From DASPXK01 sp035637315 (GTDB lineage: Bacteria > Chloroflexota > UBA6077 > JACCZL01): a DNA stretch of 5,561 bases. This document shows positions 1-5,561 of the stretch, in pieces (the stretch's first letter is position 1; the number at the start of each line of letters is the position of its first letter). A model generated the notes under the pieces. That model was not told the DNA's origin. It was given only the letters and a program-made list of their open reading frames with translations, and ran no database searches. The stretch lies in NCBI GenBank assembly GCA_035637315.1, contig DASPXK010000220.1, positions 1-5,561 on the forward strand. Direction: 5' to 3'. A program made the position numbers and the translations under genes.

Positions 1-991
1 CAAGCGCGGAGCGGCGGGTGAGGTACTTCATGCCGCAGTCGGGCGCAACGATCAGGCGCTCGACGGGGATGTGCCGCAGCGCCGCGCGAATGCGCTCGGC
101 GACCAACTCGGGAGTCTCGACTTCCTCCGTGCCGAGGTCGATCACACCCACGATCATGGTCTTGCCGCCCATCCGCGCGAGCACGGACAGGTCCAGCTTC
201 GGCTGGGCGGCCTCGATGGAGATCTGGTCGGCGGCGGTGTCCTTTAACTCCTCCAGGAACGGGTACGCGTTCGCGCTCTTGTTCACCACAATGGCGCCGT
301 AGCCGAAGCAGGTGTGCAGGGCGGTAGTGGCGCGCACGCCCTCGAGCGCGCGGTTGATGACCTCGACGCCGAAGGCGCGCGCTTTGTCGGCGCGCGCCTG
401 GAGGTACGGCTCGTCGATCTGGACTACGTCCGCGCCGGCCGCCACCAGGTCGTGGAGCTCCTCGTTCAGGGCGACGGCAAAGTCCAGGGCCATGCGCCGC
501 TCGTCGCCGTAGTGGTCGTCCACGGCCTGCTGGCTCATGGTGAACGGGCCGGGGACCGTGATCTTGATCGTGCGATCGGTGTTGGCGCGCAGGAACTGGA
601 CGTCGCGCACTTCCACCGCGTGCCGGCGCCGAATCGGCCCGACGATCCTCGGCACGATGTCCGGCCGGCCCGTGCGGCTCAGGGTGTGGCCCGGATGGTC
701 CAGGTCGACGCCGTCCAGCGCAGTGGCGAAGCGGTTGGAGTAGCTCTCGCGGCGGACCTCGCCGTCGGTGACGACGTCGAGGCCGGCCCGCTCCATATCC
801 CGGATGGCGACCAGCGTCGCGTCGTCCTGGGCTTCCTCCAGGAACGGCTCGGGCACCCGCCACAGGTCCTTGGCGCGTACTCGCGGCGGCAGGCGTCTGG
901 CCAGCTTCTCGCGGTCGACGAGCCAGTCCGGCTGGGGATAGCTGCCGACTACCGTCGTCGGCAGTAGCGGGAGGCGGCCAGGAGTAGTCAC
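1..991 (-). CDS. Cobalamin-independent methionine synthase (MetE C-terminal/core domain) family protein, 3'-truncated by window edge
   Basis: I translated the minus strand from a GTG at 991-989 to the window edge, giving 330 uninterrupted residues with no stop. The family transfers a methyl group to a Zn-bound thiol, classically homocysteine to methionine, in the cytoplasm. Visible hallmarks are a TTVVGSYP start (residues 12-19), VTDGE (74-78), QIDEP (191-195), and all four expected zinc ligands: His226 and Cys228 in HTC, Glu260 in SIEAAQ, and Cys319 in PDCGMKY. Full-length MetE is about 750 residues with a duplicated N-terminal half. This is the short, core-only form, usually about 340-370 residues, so only a short C-terminal tail is missing. 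The GTG start fits the family N-terminus and has CTGAGG at 1006-1001, nine bases upstream. The methyl donor is uncertain: core-only homologues may use methylcobalamin proteins or methyl-folate, and the family also includes epoxyalkane:coenzyme M transferases. No metabolic partner gene is in view. Family assignment is firm; substrate is inferred. Confidence 0.93.
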   Translation of the reverse strand, partial: MTTPGRLPLLPTTVVGSYPQPDWLVDREKLARRLPPRVRAKDLWRVPEPFLEEAQDDATLVAIRDMERAGLDVVTDGEVRRESYSNRFATALDGVDLDHPGHTLSRTGRPDIVPRIVGPIRRRHAVEVRDVQFLRANTDRTIKITVPGPFTMSQQAVDDHYGDERRMALDFAVALNEELHDLVAAGADVVQIDEPYLQARADKARAFGVEVINRALEGVRATTALHTCFGYGAIVVNKSANAYPFLEELKDTAADQISIEAAQPKLDLSVLARMGGKTMIVGVIDLGTEEVETPELVAERIRAALRHIPVERLIVAPDCGMKYLTRRSAL

Positions 992-1000
992 ACGACCCAA

Positions 1001-1006
1001 CCTCAG
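1001..1006 (-). promoter_or_regulatory. Shine-Dalgarno of the methyltransferase gene
   Basis: On the minus strand CTGAGG lies nine bases before the GTG at 991-989. It supports that GTG over the in-frame TTG at 1000-998, which would leave almost no spacing. Its GAGG could pair with CCTC at 1032-1029, inside the 3' arm of the leader stem, so it may be part of a translational switch. That pairing is inferred only. Confidence 0.55.
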
Positions 1007-1007
1007 G

Positions 1008-1099
1008 CCGGTCCAGTAGCAGCAATGAGAGGACCGCCGCACGGCCCGGTTATGGGCTGAGCTCGTTCAAGCTCTGGCACGGTCCTCTCCTCTGACCGG
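1008..1099 (-). promoter_or_regulatory. Structured 5' leader RNA of the methyltransferase gene (candidate cis-regulatory element)
   Basis: Read on the minus strand, GAGAGGACCG (1089-1080) pairs perfectly over 10 bp with CGGTCCTCTC (1036-1027). It encloses two hairpins: GAGCT/AGCTC (1074-1070 with 1063-1059) and GCCC/GGGC (1057-1054 with 1047-1044). Both have 6-base loops, so the fold is a three-way junction. An outer 6-bp pairing joins CCGGTC (1099-1094) to GACCGG (1013-1008). A competing hairpin is possible: CGGTCC (1036-1031), part of the main 3' arm, also pairs with GGACCG (1014-1009) just before the Shine-Dalgarno. Mutually exclusive pairings next to a ribosome site are typical of regulatory leaders. 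I could not match it to the SAM-I, SAM-II, SAM-IV, cobalamin, SAH or THF consensus from memory. Since inverted repeats fold on either strand, the orientation rests on the promoter at 1100-1108 and on position. The pairings are seen; the function is inferred. Confidence 0.5.
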
Positions 1100-1128
1100 A
1101 TTATCTCATGCCGAAGCGAAACGGTCGG
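1100..1128 (-). promoter_or_regulatory. Candidate extended -10 promoter for the methyltransferase gene
   Basis: On the minus strand TGAGATAAT occupies 1108-1100. It consists of a TGn extension followed by GATAAT, which matches five of six bases of the -10 consensus. A poor -35, CCGACC, lies 17 bases upstream at 1128-1123; weak -35 boxes are tolerated by extended -10 promoters. Transcription would start near 1093, at the 5' edge of the structured leader, leaving about 100 nt untranslated. The -10 is one of the few AT-rich words in this GC-rich gap. Confidence 0.5.
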
Positions 1129-1142
1129 AAGACGCTAGAGAG

Positions 1143-1173
1143 GGTGGCCACCGGCATTTGGGCCAAGGGCCAA
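1143..1173. repeat. 10-bp palindrome and tandem 7-bp repeat in the divergent intergenic region
   Basis: GGTGGCCACC at 1143-1152 is a perfect 10-bp palindrome. Eight bases later GGGCCAA occurs twice in direct tandem (1160-1166 and 1167-1173). Both lie between the two divergent promoters, upstream of the -10 of the minus-strand gene and upstream of the -35 of the plus-strand gene, where an operator could act on either. Short GC-rich palindromes arise by chance in such DNA, so a regulator site is only a possibility. Confidence 0.3.
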
Positions 1174-1225
1174 TGGGTCCTGGTCTGCTCGCGCTTATCG
1201 CTGTGACTCGTTGCCCCATGCGTGG

Positions 1226-1254
1226 TTGACAGGGCGAGGCCAGTGATCCATAGT
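1226..1254 (+). promoter_or_regulatory. Sigma70-type promoter for the lipoprotein gene
   Basis: A perfect -35 box TTGACA (1226-1231) is followed after exactly 17 bases by CATAGT (1249-1254), four of six matches to the -10 consensus. Predicted transcription starts near 1261, giving a short leader of about 14 bases before the ATG at 1275. Spacing and position fit a housekeeping promoter well. Confidence 0.6.
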
Positions 1255-1263
1255 GGGGGCGCG

Positions 1264-1268
1264 AGGGG
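1264..1268 (+). promoter_or_regulatory. Shine-Dalgarno of the lipoprotein gene
   Basis: AGGGG ends six bases before the ATG at 1275-1277. It fixes the start on the frame that encodes the Tat/lipoprotein signal, rather than on the upstream start in another frame at 1253. Confidence 0.6.
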
Positions 1269-1274
1269 ACCCGC

Positions 1275-2287
1275 ATGAAGCGCCAGAGCCGCCGCCAGTT
1301 CCTGCAGAGCAGCCTGGCCCTGGCCGGTATCGGCCTGCTGTCCGGCTGCGGGATGCCGCAGCTGCCCGGCCAGCAAGCCGCGAAGGTGCCCCGGATAGGT
1401 TTTCTGGCGGTCGGTCCGCGCGAGGGCCGAGCATTCATGATCGACGGCTTTCTCCAGGGGCTGCGCGAGCACGGCTACGTCGAGGGCCAGAACATCCTGA
1501 TCGAGTACCGGTTCTCCGGGGACCGAGACGATCGGCTGCCGGAGCTCGCGGCCGAGCTGGTCGCCTTGCAGGTGGACCTCATCGTGGCGTCGGGGACGCC
1601 GGCAAGCGTGGCTGCCAAGCAAGCCACCAGCACGATCCCGATCGTCAACGGGTATCTCGCCGCCAATCCGGTCGAGACCGGACTGGTGGCCAGCCTGGCG
1701 CGCCGGGCGGCAACTTCACCGGAATGACCGGGCTCTCCTCGCAGCTCAGCGGGAAACGGCTGGAGCTACTCAACAAGACCGTGCCCGGCCTGGCGCGGGT
1801 GGCGGTCTTCTGGAACCCGCCCAATCCTACCTATGGGCCGATCTTGAAGGAGCTCGAGGCCGCCGCCCCAACGCTGGGGCTGGAGGTTCAACGCGTGGAG
1901 GTGCGCGTTCCCGAGGACTTCGAGGCCGCGTTCGAGGCCGCGACCAGGGAGCAGGCGGGTGCGCTCATCGCGCCGGGGGATCCCCTGACCGCGAACCGGC
2001 CGAAAGTGGTCGCGGACCTTGCGCTCAAATATCGGCTACCGGCGATGATGGAACTAAAGGAGTTTGTGGACGCTGGTGGCCTGATGTCCTACGGGCCGAA
2101 CATCCCCGACTCGTACCGGCGCTCCGCGACCCAGGTGGACAAGATCCTCACGGGTGCGAAGCCAGCGGATCTCCCGATGGAGCAGCCCACGAAGTTCGAC
2201 TTCGCTGTCAACCTGAAGACGGCCCAGGCCCTCGGACTCACGATGCCTCAGTCAGTCCTTCTGCAGGCGACCGAGGTCATCCAGTAA
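1275..2287 (+). pseudogene. ABC transporter substrate-binding lipoprotein, ABC_sub_bind (TrpX-like, PF04392) family, single-base frameshift
   Basis: The first frame (1275-1727) gives a twin-arginine-like signal, SRRQFL at residues 5-10, then a hydrophobic stretch and the lipobox LLSGC with Cys25. The mature protein would be lipid-anchored outside the membrane. Lobe 1 follows, with family phrases GYVEGQNI, LVALQVDLIVASG and PVETGLVASLAR. That frame then reads RAATSPE and stops. The family phrase continues one frame over as GGNFTGMTGLS, and the homologous reading runs to a TAA at 2285-2287. Adding one C in the CC at 1703-1704 (restoring CGC CCG GGC) rejoins the frames into about 337 residues, normal for the family. 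The second frame also holds NPPNP, ADLALKYRLPAMM, GGLMSYGP and the usual tail KFDFAVNLKTAQALGLTMP. Family members bind small organic ligands (the TrpX branch is linked to tryptophan) for an ABC importer. No permease or ATPase gene is adjacent. A sequencing or assembly error in a GC run is as likely as true decay, since the rest is well conserved. Confidence 0.85.
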
Positions 2288-2319
2288 TCGAGCGCTCCCG
2301 CGAGGGCCCGGCCAGGCAG

Positions 2320-3267
2320 TCAGGCCCCGCCGGTCGCCCGCATGGGGGCCGCGAAGTCCTTGGTGTTCGGGTCGAGCGCGTCGCGGATCGCGTCGCCCAG
2401 TAGGTTGAAGGCGATCACCGTCAGGACAATCGCCGCGCTTGGGAAGAACGTCAGCCAGGGAGCCTCACGCAAGACGAGCCGACCGTTGTTGATCATGTTG
2501 CCCCACGTCGGGGTCGGCTCGACGATACCGAGGCCCAGGAAGCTGAGCAGCGCCTCGGTCAGGATGGCCGCCGGAACCAGCAGGGTGCACAGCACGATCA
2601 GGGGGTCGATGGCGTTCAAGAGCACGTGGCGCAGCATGATCCGTGGCGTGCTGGCGCCCAGCGCGCGGGCGCCCAGCACGTACTCGCGCTCCCTGATGGC
2701 CAGGATCGCGGCGCGGGCAACTCGAGCGAAGCGCGGGACCACGCCGATGCTGATCGCCACGACGACCGTCTGAAGGCTCGGTCCGAGCACCGTCACCATC
2801 ACCATCGCCAGGATGAGCGGCGGAAACGCGAGCAAGACGTCGACCACCCGCATCAGCACGTCAGCAAGCCCGCCAACGAAGTAGCCGCTCAGCAGGCCGA
2901 CCAGCGTTCCGAAAAGCGCGCTGATCGCCACCACGCCGATGCCCACGGTCAGCGATATCCGCGTCCCCCACATGACGCGACTGAGGATGTCGCGGCCGAG
3001 GCGGTCCGTTCCCAAGACGTTCTCAGCACTGGGCGGCTTGAGTCGCCGCACGACGGACTGTTCGGTAGGATCGCCGAGCGGCAACGTCGGGACGACGACG
3101 GCCGAGCCGACCGCGGCGACGATGAACAGCGCGCTGGCCAGGATGAGCGGTTTTCTGAGCACCGTCCTGCTGACGCGTCCGTGCAGGCTGAACGAATCAG
3201 CCGCCGGCCGAACCGGGGCAGCGACACGGGCCGGGAGGGGGACGTCGACGGCGTCGCCGACGGTCAC
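2320..3267 (-). CDS. ABC transporter permease, DppC/OppC type (oligo/dipeptide or nickel-type importer)
   Basis: This 315-residue inner-membrane subunit forms half of the translocation channel of a peptide/nickel-class ABC importer. A proline- and alanine-rich cytoplasmic N-terminus precedes TM1 (about 41-60), the OppC N-terminal domain feature. Then come GTDRLGRDILSR (86-97), a hallmark of DppC/OppC proteins, and further membrane segments near 104-130, 135-162, 166-185, 220-246 and 272-292. The EAA loop that docks the ATPase spans about 195-218 (EYVLGARALG, RHVLLN). SFLGLG (242-247) and PTPTWGNMI (251-259) are also typical. Length is normal. The start is GTG at 3267-3265 and shares GTGA with the upstream permease stop, so translation is probably coupled; there is only a weak GGGTG upstream. 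No ATPase gene follows. The next gene, 32 bases away, converges from the other strand. The transported substrate cannot be read from the sequence. Confidence 0.95.
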   Translation of the reverse strand: MTVGDAVDVPLPARVAAPVRPAADSFSLHGRVSRTVLRKPLILASALFIVAAVGSAVVVPTLPLGDPTEQSVVRRLKPPSAENVLGTDRLGRDILSRVMWGTRISLTVGIGVVAISALFGTLVGLLSGYFVGGLADVLMRVVDVLLAFPPLILAMVMVTVLGPSLQTVVVAISIGVVPRFARVARAAILAIREREYVLGARALGASTPRIMLRHVLLNAIDPLIVLCTLLVPAAILTEALLSFLGLGIVEPTPTWGNMINNGRLVLREAPWLTFFPSAAIVLTVIAFNLLGDAIRDALDPNTKDFAAPMRATGGA

Positions 3268-4193
3268 GCGCGCACCCGCGGATCCACGGCGCTGTACAGG
3301 ACGTCCACCAGCAGGTTGAGGACCACGACAAACAAGACCGAGACGACGACTACCCCCTGGATGACGGGGTAGTCACGCGCGGAGATGGCATCGAGCATCA
3401 GCCTGCCCAGCCCTGGCCGAGTAAAGACGGTTTCGGCAACAACCGCGCCCCCCAACAGCGTGCCAAGGTTGAGCCCAATGACGGTGAGGACCGGGATGAG
3501 TCCATTCCTCAGTGCGTGGTTGCCGATCACGGCCTGTGGCCCCAGCCCCTTGGCGCGGGCCGTTCGGACGTAGTCGTGCGCCAGGACCGACAGCAAGCTC
3601 GACCTGGTGATGCGGGCCACGAGGCCCACCTGGAAGAAGCCAGTGGCAAGCGAGGGCAGGATGAGTGCGCGGACGACCTCCCACGGATCGGCCCCAGCGC
3701 CCGCGGAGGGCAGGAGTGGCCATTGCAGGCTGAAGGTCAGCAAGAGCAGCACGCCCCAGACGAACACGGGAATCGAGATCCCCAGCAGCGCGCCCACGCT
3801 CGCAACGTAGTCCGCCCAGGAGCCCCGCCACAGAGCGGCCACGATTCCCAGCGGGACCCCGACGACCACACTCACGAGCGTGCCCCCGAGCGTGAGCAAG
3901 AGCGTCGGCCCCAGCGCCTGCCACAGCAGCGTGCTGACCGGAGTGCGAAGCGCAAGCGAGCGTCCGAGATCGAGTTGCGCCAGCCCGAGGAAGTAGTCGA
4001 CGAATTGCTGGTAGAGCGGCCGATCAAGGCCCAGTTGAGAGCGGAGGTCGGCGACCGACTGTGGCGTGGCGTTGGTCCCCAGCATCGCGGCGGCCGGATC
4101 ACCCGGCACGATCCGCATGAGCGCGAACACCAGGACGAGCGCGCCTACCGTCGTCGGGACGAGCTGGACCAGCCTCTCAAAGAGGCGCCTCAT
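3264..4193 (-). CDS. ABC transporter permease, DppB/OppB type (oligo/dipeptide or nickel-type importer)
   Basis: This 309-residue inner-membrane permease is the partner of the DppC-type subunit. TM1 (about 9-27) leads into MRIVPGDPA (26-34), the classic DppB signature, followed by the external segment LGLDRPLYQQF and LDLGRSL (54-80). Membrane segments follow near 97-121, 128-155, 176-196, 231-254 and 278-300. The EAA loop is at 207-231 (DYVRTARAKGL, HALRNGLIP). The C-terminal half carries AETVFTRPGLGRL (253-265), ARDYPVIQG (272-280) and the terminal LYSAVDPRVR (299-308), all standard for the family. The ATG at 4193-4191 starts 25 bases after the stop of the binding-protein gene, with only a weak TGAG before it. 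The 3' end overlaps the dppC-like start by 4 bases. It is complete and undamaged; the substrate is unknown. Confidence 0.95.
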   Translation of the reverse strand: MRRLFERLVQLVPTTVGALVLVFALMRIVPGDPAAAMLGTNATPQSVADLRSQLGLDRPLYQQFVDYFLGLAQLDLGRSLALRTPVSTLLWQALGPTLLLTLGGTLVSVVVGVPLGIVAALWRGSWADYVASVGALLGISIPVFVWGVLLLLTFSLQWPLLPSAGAGADPWEVVRALILPSLATGFFQVGLVARITRSSLLSVLAHDYVRTARAKGLGPQAVIGNHALRNGLIPVLTVIGLNLGTLLGGAVVAETVFTRPGLGRLMLDAISARDYPVIQGVVVVSVLFVVVLNLLVDVLYSAVDPRVRA

Positions 4194-4218
4194 CGGAGCT
4201 CAGCCGATATCCGCCGGC

Positions 4219-5561
4219 TTACTGAACATAGAGCCTTGTCAGATCGATGCCCCAGATCGGCTCCAGCGACGGCATGCCCTTGAGCGAGCTACCCTGCATC
4301 GAGCGGTCGTTCACCATGGCGAGTGGGATCATCAGCGCCTCGGACACGATCTTCTTTTGGAGCTCGACGTACATCTGCTCGCGCTTCTTCGGGTCGAGCT
4401 CCCTTCGAGCTACGGCCAGGTCGGACTCCAGGTCGGCGTGACTGACGTAGATCGCACCGCGATACTTGGGGCTGAACATGTCGGACAGGATGATGTCGGG
4501 ATCAGGCTGCCGGACACAGCAGTGGACGGCAAAGTTGATCCCCTTATCCTGAACGACTCGGCCGATGAAGGTGGGCTGGTCCAAGACCTCCTGAGTGATT
4601 CTGATGCCCGCCTGCTTCATCTGCTCGGCCAGCACGTCGCTGTTTAGCTTCATGGTGTCAAACACGTTCATGGTCACGTCAAGCCCGCTCGGATAGCCCG
4701 CCTCAGCCAACAGGGCCTTGGCCTTGCCGACGTCGTGGGCGTAGCGTGGAACATCGCTGGTGGCGGCGAAGTAGCCCTCGGGCAAGGGCGAGTACCACGG
4801 CTTCGCGGCGCCGGGCAGGGCGAGATCGATGTACGGCTGGCGGTCGATGGCATAGGCGATGGCCTGCCGGACCCTGAGATCGTCGAACGGTTTGACCGTG
4901 ACATTCATCAGGAGAACGTTCGGCAGGTTGCGGCTGAACAGCGTACGGACAAAGCCTCTGTCCTCCAGTCGCTTGACGACCAGCGGGTCATCTGGAGCGA
5001 CCCAGAGCATGTCGTACTGGCCGTTCTCGAGACCAACAACCTGGGCGTTCTGGTCCGGAACAGTCCTGGTGATGACGCGCTTGATGGGCGGCGCGCCTCC
5101 GAAATGCTTGTCGAAGGCCGTGATAATGGCCTCGCTCTTCGGGATACCGCTCTCGAACTGGTATGGGCCTGTGCCGACCGGGTTCCAATCGTAGTCCTTG
5201 CCATACTGTTGAACGGCCTTGACGTTGACGATGGGACCGGCGCGGTAGTTGGTCAGCAGGTGCGGAAACGCCGCGTACGGTTCGCTCAAGATCAGCTTGG
5301 CCGTGTACTCGTCGACGACCTGGACCTCTTTGAGCATCGAGACGCTGCCGGCGAACGGGGACTTGGTCTCAGGCGACTTGACCCGCTCGAAAGAGGCTTT
5401 GACGTCATTGGCTGTGAAGTGCCCGAAGCCCTTCTGCCACTCGACGTCCTGGCGCAAGGAGAACGTGTAGGTCAGCCCATCGCTGGACACGTCCCACCGC
5501 GTGGCGAGGTCGCCCGTGAGCTCAGTAGTGTTCGGCTTGTACTTGAGCAACGAGTTGTAGA
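4219..5561 (-). CDS. ABC transporter substrate-binding protein, family 5 (SBP_bac_5, DppA/OppA-like), 5'-truncated by window edge
   Basis: The extracytoplasmic receptor of the importer is encoded here, with 446 residues visible up to TAA at 4221-4219. The frame stays open past the TTG at 5550-5548 (upstream codons read Y-N-S), so that codon is internal. The family is usually 500-550 residues, so the signal peptide and first part of lobe 1 lie outside the window. PF00496 features, numbered from that TTG codon, are SDGLTYTFSLR (23-33), FTANDVKASFERV (45-57), NPVGTGPYQF (123-132), the DLRVRQAIAYAIDR signature (224-237), KALLAEAGYP (278-287) and DPKKREQMYVELQ (386-398). The DGxTYTFxLR and VGTGPY motifs distinguish it from other receptor classes. 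A Cys-Cys pair (344-345, in HCCVRQPDPD) sits where binding-pocket residues often vary; its meaning is unknown. It heads the operon with the two permeases. The ligand could be a peptide, nickel chelate, sugar or other solute. Confidence 0.95.
   Translation of the reverse strand, partial: YNSLLKYKPNTTELTGDLATRWDVSSDGLTYTFSLRQDVEWQKGFGHFTANDVKASFERVKSPETKSPFAGSVSMLKEVQVVDEYTAKLILSEPYAAFPHLLTNYRAGPIVNVKAVQQYGKDYDWNPVGTGPYQFESGIPKSEAIITAFDKHFGGAPPIKRVITRTVPDQNAQVVGLENGQYDMLWVAPDDPLVVKRLEDRGFVRTLFSRNLPNVLLMNVTVKPFDDLRVRQAIAYAIDRQPYIDLALPGAAKPWYSPLPEGYFAATSDVPRYAHDVGKAKALLAEAGYPSGLDVTMNVFDTMKLNSDVLAEQMKQAGIRITQEVLDQPTFIGRVVQDKGINFAVHCCVRQPDPDIILSDMFSPKYRGAIYVSHADLESDLAVARRELDPKKREQMYVELQKKIVSEALMIPLAMVNDRSMQGSSLKGMPSLEPIWGIDLTRLYVQ

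Noticed and set aside
314..967. 217-codon plus-strand ORF
   Set aside because: It is the antisense shadow of the methyltransferase gene, whose minus-strand translation has full family motifs and zinc ligands.
1138..1153. Possible T-box motif (AGGGTGG followed by CCACCGG)
   Set aside because: TrpX-family genes can be T-box controlled, but the core here differs from AGGGTGGNACCGCG. No stem I or terminator is visible, and the plus-strand promoter lies downstream of it at 1226-1254.
1101..1622. 173-codon minus-strand ORF opposite the lipoprotein gene
   Set aside because: It lies antisense to conserved coding sequence and over the promoter region, has low-complexity composition and no recognisable domain.
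1253..2287. Long plus-strand ORF starting at 1253
   Set aside because: Its first 150 or so codons read the lipoprotein gene out of frame, giving an arginine/alanine/glycine-rich string. Only the part after about 1705 is the real protein. The true start is the ATG at 1275.
2288..2330. Possible bidirectional terminator between the convergent genes
   Set aside because: Only a 5-bp GGGCC/GGCCC pairing (2304-2308 with 2323-2327) with a long loop is seen. There is no T-tract on either strand.
2626..3372. 248-codon plus-strand ORF rich in His, Arg and Asp
   Set aside because: It is antisense to the dppC-like gene. The composition is the expected shadow of hydrophobic membrane codons in GC-rich DNA. 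The same applies to 3516-4283.
5548..5550. TTG as start of the family 5 receptor gene
   Set aside because: The frame stays open to the edge with plausible receptor residues (Y-N-S-L-L). A start here would lack the signal peptide and part of lobe 1.

Overview
The window is GC-rich DNA with G/C-biased third codon positions and no mobile-element, CRISPR, tRNA or rRNA signature. It looks like a stretch of chromosome from a high-GC, probably environmental bacterium. A Tat-type lipoprotein of the ABC_sub_bind family, a free-standing MetE catalytic-core protein and an Opp/Dpp-type transporter together are compatible with lineages such as Chloroflexota, Rokubacteria or soil Proteobacteria. The phylum cannot be fixed from this sequence.

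Layout. (1) 1-991, minus strand: a cobalamin-independent methionine-synthase-like methyltransferase, catalytic core only, running off the left edge a few residues before its expected C-terminus. This gene is absent from a simple list of complete ORFs because it has no stop inside the window. (2) 992-1274: a divergent intergenic region. On the minus strand it carries an extended -10 promoter and a leader of about 100 nt with a strong multibranch fold and alternative pairings. On the plus strand it carries a good sigma70-type promoter and a Shine-Dalgarno. (3) 1275-2287, plus strand: a substrate-binding lipoprotein of the ABC_sub_bind (TrpX-like) family, interrupted by an apparent 1-base deletion near 1703. 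(4) 2288-2319: a 32-base convergent gap with no convincing terminator. (5) 2320-5561, minus strand: three genes of an oligo/dipeptide-type ABC importer in the order binding protein (N-terminus outside the window), DppB-type permease, DppC-type permease. The two permease genes overlap by 4 bases (GTGA).

How the parts fit together. The minus-strand transporter genes form one operon that supplies the periplasmic receptor and the membrane channel. No ATPase gene follows the second permease, so the energising subunits must be encoded upstream of the window or elsewhere. The TrpX-like lipoprotein belongs to an unrelated transporter type and has no permease or ATPase beside it. It and the methyltransferase are transcribed divergently from one shared control region.

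Most of the window is ordinary transport and metabolism. The items most worth checking are the structured leader in front of the methyltransferase and the frameshift in the lipoprotein gene. I found no evidence of a novel multi-gene system.
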